Source: a bacterium (GTDB taxonomy: Bacteria; Acidobacteriota; Thermoanaerobaculia; Multivoradales; JAHEKO01). Taken from it: 60,354 nt of DNA. Of this stretch, positions 38,041-46,091 are shown one piece after another (the first letter of the stretch is position 1; the number at the start of each line of letters is the position of its first letter). A program made the translations under genes and the position numbers. Location: NCBI GenBank assembly GCA_024224155.1, contig JAAENP010000425.1:1-60354 (forward strand), read 5' to 3'. The notes under the pieces were generated by a model. The model had not been told where the DNA came from. It saw only the letters and a program-made list of their open reading frames with translations, and did no database searches.

Positions 38041-38389
38041 TTGGCCTCGCCTCGCTACTCCTCTCGTGACCGGCCGGTTGAGTCCGGCCGAGCGGCGATT
38101 CTATTACCGGGGCCCTGGAATGCGATGACAGCATACAGCCATGCTGGGGGTTCGCAAGGTCCCTCAACCACTGGCTGAGCTGGTTCCAAGTAGGAATGGA
38201 GTGGGCTACCAGCTTTCTCCTTCACGACTTTCGGCACACGGTTTCGTATGGCCCTCAGGTCCTCGGAAGCGAAGCGTTGATTCCTGCGGCGCAGATCACA
38301 GCCGTGGAAGCTCCGGCCTCCTAACATGACCGCATCTGCGGGACGGCGGCTGACGGCTGCGCCCGAGCGATGTGCTTTTGGGGGGAACC
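38041..38389. other. 349-bp gap between divergent genes
   Basis: This gap separates the leftward ABM-like gene from the rightward TIKI/ChaN-like gene. Only repeat copy 2 (38171-38211) and weak coding-like shadows are visible. No RNA gene, tRNA or convincing promoter was recognised, though promoters for both neighbours must lie here. Confidence 0.4.
38171..38211 (-). repeat. Dispersed repeat, copy 2
   Basis: CTGGCTGAGCTGGTTCCAAG, then TAGGAATGGAGTGGGCTACCA. It shares a longer left part (CCACTGGCTGA-CTGGTTCC) with copy 3 than with copy 1. It lies in the gap between the ABM-like gene and the secreted TIKI/ChaN-like gene. Read leftward it encodes SIPTWNQLSQWLRDL, matched by SVPTWNQISQWLREL in copy 3. 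Confidence 0.7.
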
Positions 38390-39079
38390 TTGGATCACCG
38401 TACTTGGATGCTCTTCGCCGGTCTGCTCGTGGGGGCAGTGCCGGCCGAGCTTGCGGCAGTCTGTGCTTCGTCCGGAACTGCCGCCACCGTCGGCGCAGTC
38501 GTCCGTCGGATCGAGGACGAAGAGATCAGATACGTCTTCGTAGGCGAGCGGCATGGCGTCGGACCGGTGAAGAGATTCACTGCAGACCTCGCCAACGAGC
38601 TCGTGGCTCGCGGCCACGACGTCGGGCTCTACGTCGAGGGATTTCGCACGGGCTGCGAGCCCGGCGACGAGTCCTGCAGGGATCTGGCCCGACTCTTCAA
38701 TGGCGAAGCGTTCTTGACGCTCTTGAGTGAGTCGCGTGCACCGGTCCACCCTCTCGATCCGGCCGAGAGAGACCGCCGCACACTCCGGATGGCGGCGACG
38801 ATTGCCGGGGGCCCGGAGTCGCTCCGAATCGTCCTCGTCGGGCGCTCCCACGTCGCTTCGGCCTGGGATCCGGATGCCGAGCTTTGGGTCTACGGCGGGG
38901 GTGTGCGCTACCCGGATCCGGGCGACCTGGTCGAGGCGTTCCCTCGCGCACAGGCACTGACGATGGCGTTCGAGCCCCGGTTCGAATCCGGCGCGGATGA
39001 GGACGGCCCCTACAGACTTCAAGTGGATGGTTGTGAAGCGGACTACCGGTTAGTGGCCCGGCGCCGAGCGGCCTACTAG
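38390..39079 (+). CDS. Secreted TIKI/ChaN/EreA-superfamily-like protein
   Basis: The product of about 229 residues has a signal peptide ending ELAAVC (start TTG at 38390, with GGGGGG just upstream; a GTG at 38372 is in frame). VFVGERHGVGPVKRFTADLA, LYVEGFRTG and IVLVGRSHVASAW supply a GE-x-H, an E and a later H in the order typical of the haem-binding-uptake/TIKI superfamily (ChaN, TraB, TIKI proteases, erythromycin esterase). Those are mostly metal-dependent hydrolases or haem-binding proteins. Five Cys residues in the mature part suggest disulfides. It is isolated between repeats, and a bidirectional terminator follows it. The superfamily placement is a motif-based suggestion; the exact activity is unknown. 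Confidence 0.6.
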   Translation: MDHRTWMLFAGLLVGAVPAELAAVCASSGTAATVGAVVRRIEDEEIRYVFVGERHGVGPVKRFTADLANELVARGHDVGLYVEGFRTGCEPGDESCRDLARLFNGEAFLTLLSESRAPVHPLDPAERDRRTLRMAATIAGGPESLRIVLVGRSHVASAWDPDAELWVYGGGVRYPDPGDLVEAFPRAQALTMAFEPRFESGADEDGPYRLQVDGCEADYRLVARRRAAY

Positions 39080-39103
39080 GACCACGCCAGGCTCATGAAG
39101 TAG

Positions 39104-39137
39104 GCCCCCACCTCGGTCCGAGGACCAAGGTGGGGGC
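39104..39137. terminator. Strong hairpin between convergent genes
   Basis: GCCCCCACCT and AGGTGGGGGC (10 bp) enclose a second stem GGTCC-GA-GGACC, giving a long interrupted hairpin between two converging genes. It can serve both directions. No T-run is present on the plus side. Confidence 0.65.
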
Positions 39138-39151
39138 AGGGTTGGGGTATT

Positions 39152-39196
39152 GGAAGCCGGGGAAGCCGGGGCGCCGGGGGAGCCGGCGGCGCCGGC
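39152..39196. repeat. 9-bp minisatellite (five units), intergenic
   Basis: Five consecutive 9-bp units run GGAAGCCGG, GGAAGCCGG, GGCGCCGGG, GGAGCCGGC, GGCGCCGGC. The unit resembles the in-frame GAGCCAGGG array in the GcvT-like gene, also five units of 9 bp. It lies just after the bidirectional terminator and ends before the stop of the next gene. Confidence 0.7.
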
Positions 39197-39209
39197 CTTT
39201 GGCCGAGGC

Positions 39210-39521
39210 CTACTCGTAGGCGGGCTCGACACTCGAAACCGCGAAGTACTCCTCGCCGTCGTCGTCCTCGGCCCAGCGTCCGCTGACCGTGACGCTGGAT
39301 CCCTCGTGCTCGGCGAGCTCGTCTTCCGATCCTCGCAGAGCGATCTCGTCGCCGCTCTCGGGCTCGATCAGGATGTACTGCCCGGTCGAGCTCTCGGAGA
39401 GCTGTCCGGTCAGGCTGATCTCCTCTTCCATCTCGGCTTCCTGGGCTACCGCCAGGCCGGCCAGACCACAGGACAGGAGTACGAGAGTGAATGCGATCGT
39501 GAGTCCGTTGGCTCTTCTCAT
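39210..39521 (-). CDS. Small secreted protein, DUF5818-like (OB-fold type)
   Basis: The 103-residue protein begins MRRANGLTIAFTLVLLSC with a signal peptide ending AVAQ. The mature part is acidic: ISLTGQLSESSTGQYILIEP, then SGDEIALRGSEDELAEHEGS and SVTVSGRWAEDDDGEEYF. This is the LTG...L-x-G...H-x-G-x-x-V-x-V-x-G pattern of small secreted OB-fold-like proteins such as DUF5818 of Acidobacteriota. The ATG has an excellent GGAGG 4 nt upstream and the frame upstream is repeat-like, so this start is firm. Role unknown. It is convergent with the TIKI/ChaN-like gene. Confidence 0.75.
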   Translation of the reverse strand: MRRANGLTIAFTLVLLSCGLAGLAVAQEAEMEEEISLTGQLSESSTGQYILIEPESGDEIALRGSEDELAEHEGSSVTVSGRWAEDDDGEEYFAVSSVEPAYE

Positions 39522-39852
39522 GTTGCCTCCTTGCAGTGGGAAGCCCGGCGCCGAGGCTTCCGCGTTCATGGATGCGATAGGGCTCTTTGCGGCCGAAAGT
39601 CCCCGGCACCGGGTTGCTCGCGGCCAGGGCGACTGAAGAGCAACGCCTGTGCCACAGGCCGCGAGCCCAGCGTTCGCTTGAGAAAACCGACGGTGAGGTC
39701 GTGACTCCTTTCGGTCATCGGGCTCGAGGTAGGAAAAAAGTGCCCTGGCGTTTTGCGCCGGACGGTACAGTTGAGCCAGCAACACAGAGGTTGCGGCAGC
39801 GGGTACGAGAGTCCGGGGAGGACCTTACTGTTGGGTTGCGGAAAGGAAACCA
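39522..39852. other. 331-bp gap with inverted repeat
   Basis: No gene is supported. A perfect 10-bp inverted repeat GCTCGCGGCC (39616-39625) and GGCCGCGAGC (39657-39666) encloses 31 bases that include CCTGTGCCACAGG, itself nearly palindromic. The remainder includes the start signals of the rightward barrel gene (GGAAAGGA before its ATG) and the promoter area of the leftward small protein. The inverted repeat may be an element end or an RNA hairpin. Confidence 0.45.
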
Positions 39853-40539
39853 ATGGTCAGAATCACGATCCTCCGCCCTTTCTCTTACACGGTTGCCTGC
39901 CTGCTCCTCTTTGCGCCCGGCCTCCTCGCCACTGAGCGCACCGCCGGGCTGCAGGTGGGCTACGGTCAGGACTTCGGGTTCATGCTGAACTCGACGTTTT
40001 CGGATTTTGCCAAGGGCTTTCCCTGGGATGCCCGCTTCGGTCTTGGGTACACATCGCTCGACCCCGGAGACCCGCTGGCTGCGCGCCGAATCTTCATCAA
40101 TGACGGCACCAATGGCACGCCGACCGAAAGCGGGCAGGCCTGGGATGTGCGCGTGGACCTGCTTCACGATTTCAAGTTCTTCGAGAAGAGCGAGACCTTC
40201 TACTTCGTGGGTCTCCGCTACTCGGACTTCACCGGCGATTTCAGGTATGTCGGAGGCAACGAGGAGTTCGAGGTGAGAAGCAATCAGTGGGGACTCGGTG
40301 GTGGGGTCGAGAGTCACCACCCGCTGCTGAACACGGAAAAGGTGGATCTCGTAATTACGGCAATGGTGGACTACTACCTGGAAAGCCCGCTCAGCGGTCA
40401 TGACACCACCTACGACCCTGACGGCGCCGATGTGAATCCCAGGCGAAACTACACGTATGGCGACGCCGATGCGGCGATCCGGCAACCGAAGCTGGTGCCC
40501 CGAGTCATGATCGGCGTCAATCGTAAGTTCGGCAAGTAG
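39853..40539 (+). CDS. Predicted outer-membrane beta-barrel protein of unknown function
   Basis: The 228-residue protein has a signal peptide ending APGLLAT and then alternating strands such as AGLQVGYGQDFGFMLNSTF, ETFYFVGLRYSDFTGDFRYV and KVDLVITAMVDYYLES. The end VPRVMIGVNRKFGK resembles the final strand of small barrels, though it ends in Lys rather than Phe. I do not recognise the family. GGAAAGGA lies 5 nt before the ATG. The next gene, a periplasmic-binding-like protein without signal peptide, starts 87 bp later in the same direction. The evidence is compositional, so only the barrel-like nature is proposed. Confidence 0.6.
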   Translation: MVRITILRPFSYTVACLLLFAPGLLATERTAGLQVGYGQDFGFMLNSTFSDFAKGFPWDARFGLGYTSLDPGDPLAARRIFINDGTNGTPTESGQAWDVRVDLLHDFKFFEKSETFYFVGLRYSDFTGDFRYVGGNEEFEVRSNQWGLGGGVESHHPLLNTEKVDLVITAMVDYYLESPLSGHDTTYDPDGADVNPRRNYTYGDADAAIRQPKLVPRVMIGVNRKFGK

Positions 40540-40626
40540 AGCTCCATCAGGCCGCAGCGCGCCCGCAGGGCGGTGTGCGGAGCTCGACTCCGCTGCCGCG
40601 CGCATGCCACCATTCGCTGATAGGAC

Positions 40627-41373
40627 ATGCGCGTTATCAGCCTCGTTCCCAGCCTGACGGAATCGCTGCTCGAGTGCGGGGTCGATGTGGTGGGTCGGAC
40701 GCGCTTTTGCGTGCATCCGGCGGACAGGGTGGCAGGCATCCCGGTGGTTGGCGGCACGAAAGAAGTCGACTGGGCCGCGTGCCAGGCACTCCGCCCCGAC
40801 CTCGTCGTCTTGGATCGAGAGGAGAACACCCGAGAGATGGCCGATTCCTGCCCTTGGCCCTGGACGGCAGTGCACATCACGGCGGTAGAGAATGTGGGTA
40901 CGGAGTTGAGCGGCCTGGCTCGGAGGGTGGGGAGCGACGCGCTCCTTCAGCTGGCTGGCGACTGGAGCAGAGTTGCCGATCGGGGCGCCTTGGCCTTCCC
41001 CGGTTGGCGCCAGATACCCGGGGCCGAGACCTACTTGTCTGCTAGTACAGAAGCGATCTCACGTCTTGAGTACGTGATTTGGCGAAAGCCTTGGAGGGTG
41101 ATCGGACCCGGTACCTTTATTCACTCCATGCTTCGAAAAGTGGGGTTGGGCGACTACCTGCCGTCGCACGAGAGCCGCTACCCGGAGATGCTCGAAGCGG
41201 CCATGAATCGAAGCGACACCTTCTATCTCTATTCCTCGGAGCCCTACCCTTTTGCGGACAAAGAAGAGCTGCTCGGGTCGAGCGGTATCGCCGGAGCCAT
41301 TGTGGATGGCGAGCTCTACTCCTGGTACGGCGTCAGAAGTTATCGGTTCCTCGAAGCGTTGTCGGAGGGTTGA
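40627..41373 (+). CDS. Helical-backbone metal-receptor (BtuF-like) protein without signal peptide
   Basis: The 248-residue protein matches the BtuF/FhuD class of ligand-binding proteins: VISLVPSLTESLLECGVDVV, VHPADRVAGIPVVGG, WAACQALRPDLVVLDREENT and GPGTFIHSMLRKVGLGDYLP. It begins directly with the first strand (MRVISLVPS), so no signal peptide is present and the protein should be cytoplasmic, unlike transporter-bound BtuF. No permease or ATPase is nearby. Cytoplasmic members of this group exist and are of unknown role, perhaps ligand carriers. TAGGAC precedes the ATG. It lies 77 bp before a large sensor gene in the same direction, so they may be co-transcribed. Confidence 0.8.
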   Translation: MRVISLVPSLTESLLECGVDVVGRTRFCVHPADRVAGIPVVGGTKEVDWAACQALRPDLVVLDREENTREMADSCPWPWTAVHITAVENVGTELSGLARRVGSDALLQLAGDWSRVADRGALAFPGWRQIPGAETYLSASTEAISRLEYVIWRKPWRVIGPGTFIHSMLRKVGLGDYLPSHESRYPEMLEAAMNRSDTFYLYSSEPYPFADKEELLGSSGIAGAIVDGELYSWYGVRSYRFLEALSEG

Positions 41374-41450
41374 TCGTGAACCTCCTCGGTCATTCAACGT
41401 AATACAAGGAACGAACCCGCCCGGTCGCTGGTGACCGCGGGGCAACGGTC

Positions 41451-44400
41451 ATGATTCGGCACCGCATCCTCTGTCTTACCCTCCTGCTAGCCGCTCTGGT
41501 CACGGCGGCGGAGCTTTGGGCCGGCGCCAAAGTCAAGTTCAGTCATCTGAACATGGACGACGGGCTGCCCGAGGCCGGTGCGATCTCGATGATTCAGGAT
41601 CGGCTGGGCTTTCTTTGGATCGGTACTCAAAACGGACTGGTTCGGTATGACGGCTACAACTTCAGGACCTACAAGCCCGATCCGGAGAATCCGAGCTCGA
41701 TCGGGGGCCGGATCGTTCTGGCGCTCTACGAGGACCGGGACGGCGAGCTTTGGATCGGTACGCGGCGCGGTGGGCTCAATCGCTACGATCGGGCTACTGA
41801 CTCCTTCGTTCGTTTTCAGAACGACCCGGCCGATCCAAACAGTCTGAGCCATGATGCCGTGAGTTCGATCGTCGAGGACGCGAAAGGCCGGCTCTGGGTG
41901 GGCACCGGGGACACGGAGGCTGAGGACGGCGGGGGAGGGCTCAACCTGTTTGACCGAGCTACCGAGCGCTTCACTCGCTATCGCCACGACCCCGAGGATC
42001 CCGCCTCGCTCGGTCACAACGCGATCATGGAGCTAGCGGCGGACCCCTCGGGTGGTCTCTGGATCGGCACTACCGGTGGCGGGCTCGACAGAATGCCGCT
42101 ATCGGTGAACGGGTCACCAGCCTTCACTCACTTTCGCCATGACCCCGATGACCCCGGCAGTTTGAGCAACGATGTGGTCTTCGCCCTGACCCTCGATCAG
42201 GAAGGGAATGTCTGGGTAGGCACCGAGGGTGGTCTCAACCGGCTCAATCGCGAAGCGGGGCCGGGTGACGCTCGATTCACCCGCTACCGCCAGGATCCGG
42301 ATGGTCGCGGTGGGCTCGCCAGCGACTACATTTCGGAGCTCTTCTTCGAGCCCGGCGGGAGCCTTTGGGTGGGTACCTGGACCGGTGTCCTGCACAAGTT
42401 CGATCCGGTGAGCGAGAAGTTCTACCGATTCGAGCACCACCCCGATGATCCCGACAGCTTGAGCTCGAACAACGGAGTGACGGCGCTCCTTGTGGACCGG
42501 ACCGAGATCCTGTGGGTCGCGACCTGGGGCGGAGGATTGAACAAGCTCGATCGATTCGCCGCCCGTTTCCCGCACTACAAGCACGATCCCAACGACGCCA
42601 ACAGTCTGAGCGCCGACCGGGTCACCGCCATGGCCGAGGATCGCGCCGGCAATGTCTGGATCGGAACCCACGGTGGTGGACTCAATCGCTTCAATCCGCG
42701 CACCGATACCTTCAACCACTTTCGGCACGATCCAGACGATCCCACGTCGCTCAGCTCCGACGGCGTCTCGTCTGTCCTGGAGGATTCCACCGGTACTCTT
42801 TGGGTAGGAACCCCCAAGGGTCTCGATCGGTTCAACCCCGACGGCGGCACCTTCACCCACTACCGTCACGATCCGGACGACCCCTCGAGTCTCAGCGACA
42901 ATTCCGTTTTGTCCATGCTCGAAGACAGTAGCGGTCGTTTCTGGGTGGGCACGCTCGCGGGCGGTCTCAACCTGATGGACCGGGCGAGCGGGAGGTTTCA
43001 AGCCTGGGACCACGATCCCGGCGATCCCGATAGCCTCGGTCACAACGCGGTTTCGTCGATTTACGAGGACCGATCCGGAACGATCTGGACCGCCTGTGAC
43101 GGCGGCCTCGCTCGCTTCGATCTCGCGAGCGGTACTTCTACCAACTACCTCGAGCCGCTGACCGGGCTGGACATCATCCAGTCGATGCACGAGGACCGCT
43201 CGGGGCGTTTCTGGGTCGGCACGTTCAACGGCGGGTTGCATCTCTTCGACCGGACCGCGGGCACCAGCCGGCCAATCACCGAAGCTCACGGCTTGGCACA
43301 CGATTCCGTCTACAACATTCTCGAGGACAACCAAGGCAGGCTCTGGCTCGCCACCGGCAACGGCCTGTCCCGCTACGACGCGGATACCGGGGTGTTCCGA
43401 AACTACGGGGTGGCCGACGGTCTCCAGGCGCGGCGCTTCAACGGCGGCGCGCTGTTGACTCGTACGGGCGAGATGTTCTTCGGCGGCGACAACGGCGTCA
43501 ACGCATTCCATCCCGAACAGGTCTGGGACAATCCCCATCCACCGCAGGTCGCTCTGACGTATTTCAAGCTCTTCAACCAACCGGTCGAGGCCGGGGAAGG
43601 CGCGCCGCTGGCGCAGCACGTCTCGGTAGCCGAAGAGATCGAGCTGGCGCACGACGAGAACGCGATCTCCTTCGGTTTCGCGGCCATTCACCACAGCCGG
43701 CCGAGAGGCAACCGCTATGCCTACCGCCTGGAGCCGCTGGACAAGTCCTGGTTCGAGACCGAGCACCCTCACGCGTCGTACTCCAACTTGCCTCCGGGCC
43801 GCTATGTTTTCCGGGTCCAGGCGGCCAACAGCGACGGCGTGTGGAACGAAGACGGCGCCTCGATATCGGTGATCATCCGGCCTCCCTGGTGGCGGACATG
43901 GTGGGCTTGGACCGGTTACGCGCTGCTCCTGGTGGCCGGTCTTTTTTCGGGCGACCGACTCCAGCGCTCTCGTCTGCTCACCCGCGAGCGCGCCCGGGTC
44001 AAGGAACAGGAAGCGCGGCTCCAGGCCGAGGCCGCGGAGCTCAGAGTAAAGGCCGCCGAGGCGCAAGCGCTAGTGCTCCAGGCCGAGAACGACCGTCAGA
44101 CTCGCGAGCTCGAAGACGCGCGAGATCTGCAGCTTTCGATGCTGCCGGAGTCTTTACCGGAGCATCCCGATTTCGAGATCGCCGCCTATATGAACACGGC
44201 GACCGAGGTCGGCGGCGACTACTACGATTTCGACGTGGCGCCAGACGGCACACTCACGATCGCCATCGGCGACGCCACCGGACACGGCACGAGAGCGGGA
44301 ACGATGGTCACGGCGACCAAGGTGCTGTTCAACGCTCTGGCGTCGGAGCCCGACAGCCTGCGGGTGCTCGAGAAGTCGACCCGGGTGATCAAGCGATTGA

Positions 44401-44831
44401 ATCTGCACAATCTGTTCATGGCGCTGGCACTGGCAAAAGTGCGTGGCAGACAGTTGGAGATTGCCGGTGCGGGCATGCCGCCGACACTGATTCTGAGGGC
44501 CGCTTCCGGCCGCGTCGAGGAGCTCGAGCTCAACGGCGCCCCTCTCGGTAGCTTTTCGGATTTTCCCTATTCATCGGCTTCGGCCGAGCTCGAGCCGGGC
44601 GACACGGTACTCATGATGAGTGACGGCCTTCCCGAGACCGTCGATCCGGACGGCGAGGTGTTCGGATACGAGCGCGTCGGGGCCGCCCTGCGCGATGCCG
44701 GCCCGCTCGCTCCGCAGGAGCTGATCGAGTACCTGTCGAGCGCGGCCGCGGGCTGGGCCAACGGCAGGCCGGCTGATGACGACTTGACGCTGGTGGCGTT
44801 GCGGCTGCGAGCATCGGGGACACCACACTAG
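41451..44831 (+). CDS. Propeller sensor (Reg_prop, Y_Y_Y) with C-terminal PP2C/SpoIIE phosphatase
   Basis: The 1126-residue protein has a signal peptide and then about 14 very regular repeats of the form LWIGT-x-GGLNR(F/Y)D-x-FxH(F/Y)RHDPDDPxSLS, the two-component-regulator propeller, at about 30-690. A Y_Y_Y immunoglobulin-like domain follows (about 700-805: YRLEPLDKSWFETEHPHASY), then one membrane helix (WWAWTGYALLLVAGLFSG) and a coiled coil (about 845-890). The C-terminal 230 residues are an RsbU/SpoIIE-type phosphatase: DLQLSMLPESLPEHPDFEIA, GGDYYDFDVAPDG, GDATGHGTRAGTM, SDGLPETVDPDGEVFG. The output is therefore a serine/threonine phosphatase rather than a kinase. It would sense an extracytoplasmic, perhaps saccharide, ligand and act on an anti-sigma-antagonist. 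No such partner gene is in the window. Confidence 0.92.
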   Translation: MIRHRILCLTLLLAALVTAAELWAGAKVKFSHLNMDDGLPEAGAISMIQDRLGFLWIGTQNGLVRYDGYNFRTYKPDPENPSSIGGRIVLALYEDRDGELWIGTRRGGLNRYDRATDSFVRFQNDPADPNSLSHDAVSSIVEDAKGRLWVGTGDTEAEDGGGGLNLFDRATERFTRYRHDPEDPASLGHNAIMELAADPSGGLWIGTTGGGLDRMPLSVNGSPAFTHFRHDPDDPGSLSNDVVFALTLDQEGNVWVGTEGGLNRLNREAGPGDARFTRYRQDPDGRGGLASDYISELFFEPGGSLWVGTWTGVLHKFDPVSEKFYRFEHHPDDPDSLSSNNGVTALLVDRTEILWVATWGGGLNKLDRFAARFPHYKHDPNDANSLSADRVTAMAEDRAGNVWIGTHGGGLNRFNPRTDTFNHFRHDPDDPTSLSSDGVSSVLEDSTGTLWVGTPKGLDRFNPDGGTFTHYRHDPDDPSSLSDNSVLSMLEDSSGRFWVGTLAGGLNLMDRASGRFQAWDHDPGDPDSLGHNAVSSIYEDRSGTIWTACDGGLARFDLASGTSTNYLEPLTGLDIIQSMHEDRSGRFWVGTFNGGLHLFDRTAGTSRPITEAHGLAHDSVYNILEDNQGRLWLATGNGLSRYDADTGVFRNYGVADGLQARRFNGGALLTRTGEMFFGGDNGVNAFHPEQVWDNPHPPQVALTYFKLFNQPVEAGEGAPLAQHVSVAEEIELAHDENAISFGFAAIHHSRPRGNRYAYRLEPLDKSWFETEHPHASYSNLPPGRYVFRVQAANSDGVWNEDGASISVIIRPPWWRTWWAWTGYALLLVAGLFSGDRLQRSRLLTRERARVKEQEARLQAEAAELRVKAAEAQALVLQAENDRQTRELEDARDLQLSMLPESLPEHPDFEIAAYMNTATEVGGDYYDFDVAPDGTLTIAIGDATGHGTRAGTMVTATKVLFNALASEPDSLRVLEKSTRVIKRLNLHNLFMALALAKVRGRQLEIAGAGMPPTLILRAASGRVEELELNGAPLGSFSDFPYSSASAELEPGDTVLMMSDGLPETVDPDGEVFGYERVGAALRDAGPLAPQELIEYLSSAAAGWANGRPADDDLTLVALRLRASGTPH

Positions 44832-44842
44832 ACGCAGACGGT

Positions 44843-44865
44843 CGATTCTTACGGGTAGAGAATCG
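44843..44865 (+). terminator. Hairpin after the propeller-phosphatase gene
   Basis: CGATTCT (44843-44849) and AGAATCG (44859-44865) form a perfect 7-bp stem with loop TACGGGTAG, 12 bp after the stop. No T-run follows, so termination is only probable. Confidence 0.45.
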
Positions 44866-44880
44866 AAGTCCCGAAACAAC

Positions 44881-44929
44881 GATAATAGTAGCGGCGTACA
44901 GAGAGGGAGAGGGCCGTTTACCCGGTAAA
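44881..44929 (+). promoter_or_regulatory. Possible promoter element and dyad upstream of the MacA-like gene
   Basis: GATAAT at 44881-44886 resembles a -10 element, and a near-palindrome TTTACC-C-GGTAAA lies downstream at 44917-44929, between the predicted start site and the GTG at 44971. The dyad could be an operator or a 5'-UTR structure. No good -35 was seen, so confidence is low. Confidence 0.3.
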
Positions 44930-44970
44930 GGCGCGGTCGGCTCAGGAACACTCCGAAAGCGAGGCATCCC

Positions 44971-46080
44971 GTGGGGCGCATTCTGAAAATCCTCCTGATC
45001 CTCATTCTCGTTGCCGGCCTGGGTGGCGCGGGCTACGCCTGGTTCAAGGGCCGAAACACGGGCGACGAGGAATTCAAGCTGATCGCGGTGGAGCGCGGGG
45101 TGATCGTCGAGAAGGCCGTCGCTATCGGTCAGATCGAGCCGCGGCTCGAGTTCAAGGTGAAATCCAAGATCTCGGGGATCGTCAAACGCTGCGCCGTGGA
45201 GGTCGGCGACCGGGTCGCCGCCGGCGATGCTCTGTTCGAGATCGTTCCCGATCCCACGCCCAGTGAGCTGGTCGAAGCCCAGCGGCGTTTGGACTCGGCG
45301 CGCTCGGCCCATACTCGGGCCGAAGCGGCGTGGAAACGGGCCGAGGAGCTGGCGCGCGAAGGCATCACTCCGGCCGACGACCTCGATACCAAGCGTGAGG
45401 CGGTCGAGTTGGCCGGGATCGAACTAGCCAGTGCCCAGGACAATCTCGAGTTGATCCGCAAGGGCCGAATCGCCGGTCGCGGTCGCTCGATGGAATCGGT
45501 CATTCGAGCCCCGGCGGCCGGTATCGTGCTGGCGCGCGCGGTGGATCCGGGAGATCCGGTGGTGCCGTTGACCTCTTTTCAGGAGGGAACCGAACTCGCC
45601 ACTATCGCTGACATGGGAGACTTGATCTTTCGCGGTACGGTTGACGAGATCGACGTTGGCAAGCTCGATCACGGGGTCACGGCTCGGCTCAAGATCGGAG
45701 CACTGCCCGGAGTCGAGGTCACCGGACGGCTGTCGAAGATCGCTCCTCAGGCCAAGGAGGAAGAAGGCGCCCGGCTGTTCGACGTCGAGATCGAGCTCGA
45801 CCCCGCCGACGAGGTCACGCTGCGCGCCGGATACTCGGCCAATGCGGATTTGATCATTCGCGAGAAGGAGGACATCCTGCTCATCCCCGAACGCTTGGTG
45901 CTCTTCGAGGAGGACGGGGCCAAGACCTTCGTCGAGCTTCCCGGGGAAAGTCCGGAGGCCGAGCCGCAAAAGGTCGAGATCGAAACCGGTCTCTCGGATG
46001 GACTCAACATTGAGATCGTGTCCGGCCTCGACGAGGGCGCCGAGGTCATTCAGAGACCTCCCAGGGATATCTTCGGTTAG
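44971..46080 (+). CDS. Membrane-fusion protein (MacA/HlyD-like)
   Basis: The 369-residue protein has one N-terminal transmembrane helix (ILKILLILILVAGLGGAGYA) and then the adaptor pattern: IGQIEPRLEFKVKSKISGIV and RAPAAGIVLARAVDPGDPVV are the two lipoyl-type halves around a helical hairpin (about 90-165), followed by a beta-barrel (GTVDEIDVGKLDHGVTARLK) and a membrane-proximal domain. The start is GTG with GAGG 6-7 nt before it. It is followed at 11 bp by two MacB-type permeases and their ATPase, forming a MacAB-like exporter for peptides, lipids or drugs to the outside. A TolC-type channel is not encoded here. Family assignment strong; substrate unknown. Confidence 0.88.
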   Translation: MGRILKILLILILVAGLGGAGYAWFKGRNTGDEEFKLIAVERGVIVEKAVAIGQIEPRLEFKVKSKISGIVKRCAVEVGDRVAAGDALFEIVPDPTPSELVEAQRRLDSARSAHTRAEAAWKRAEELAREGITPADDLDTKREAVELAGIELASAQDNLELIRKGRIAGRGRSMESVIRAPAAGIVLARAVDPGDPVVPLTSFQEGTELATIADMGDLIFRGTVDEIDVGKLDHGVTARLKIGALPGVEVTGRLSKIAPQAKEEEGARLFDVEIELDPADEVTLRAGYSANADLIIREKEDILLIPERLVLFEEDGAKTFVELPGESPEAEPQKVEIETGLSDGLNIEIVSGLDEGAEVIQRPPRDIFG

Positions 46081-46091
46081 GCGATGCGGGC

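Noticed and set aside
39152-39196. CRISPR-like array
   Set aside because: The units are only 9 bp and directly adjacent, without spacers; it is a minisatellite. No cas genes are present in the window.
39616-39666. A transcription terminator upstream of the barrel gene
   Set aside because: The 10-bp inverted repeat is far from any stop codon on the plus strand and lies upstream of a divergent promoter area.
42114-44066. Open frame of 650 codons on the minus strand
   Set aside because: It lies entirely within the propeller-phosphatase gene, and its repetitive composition mirrors the repeats of the sense gene.
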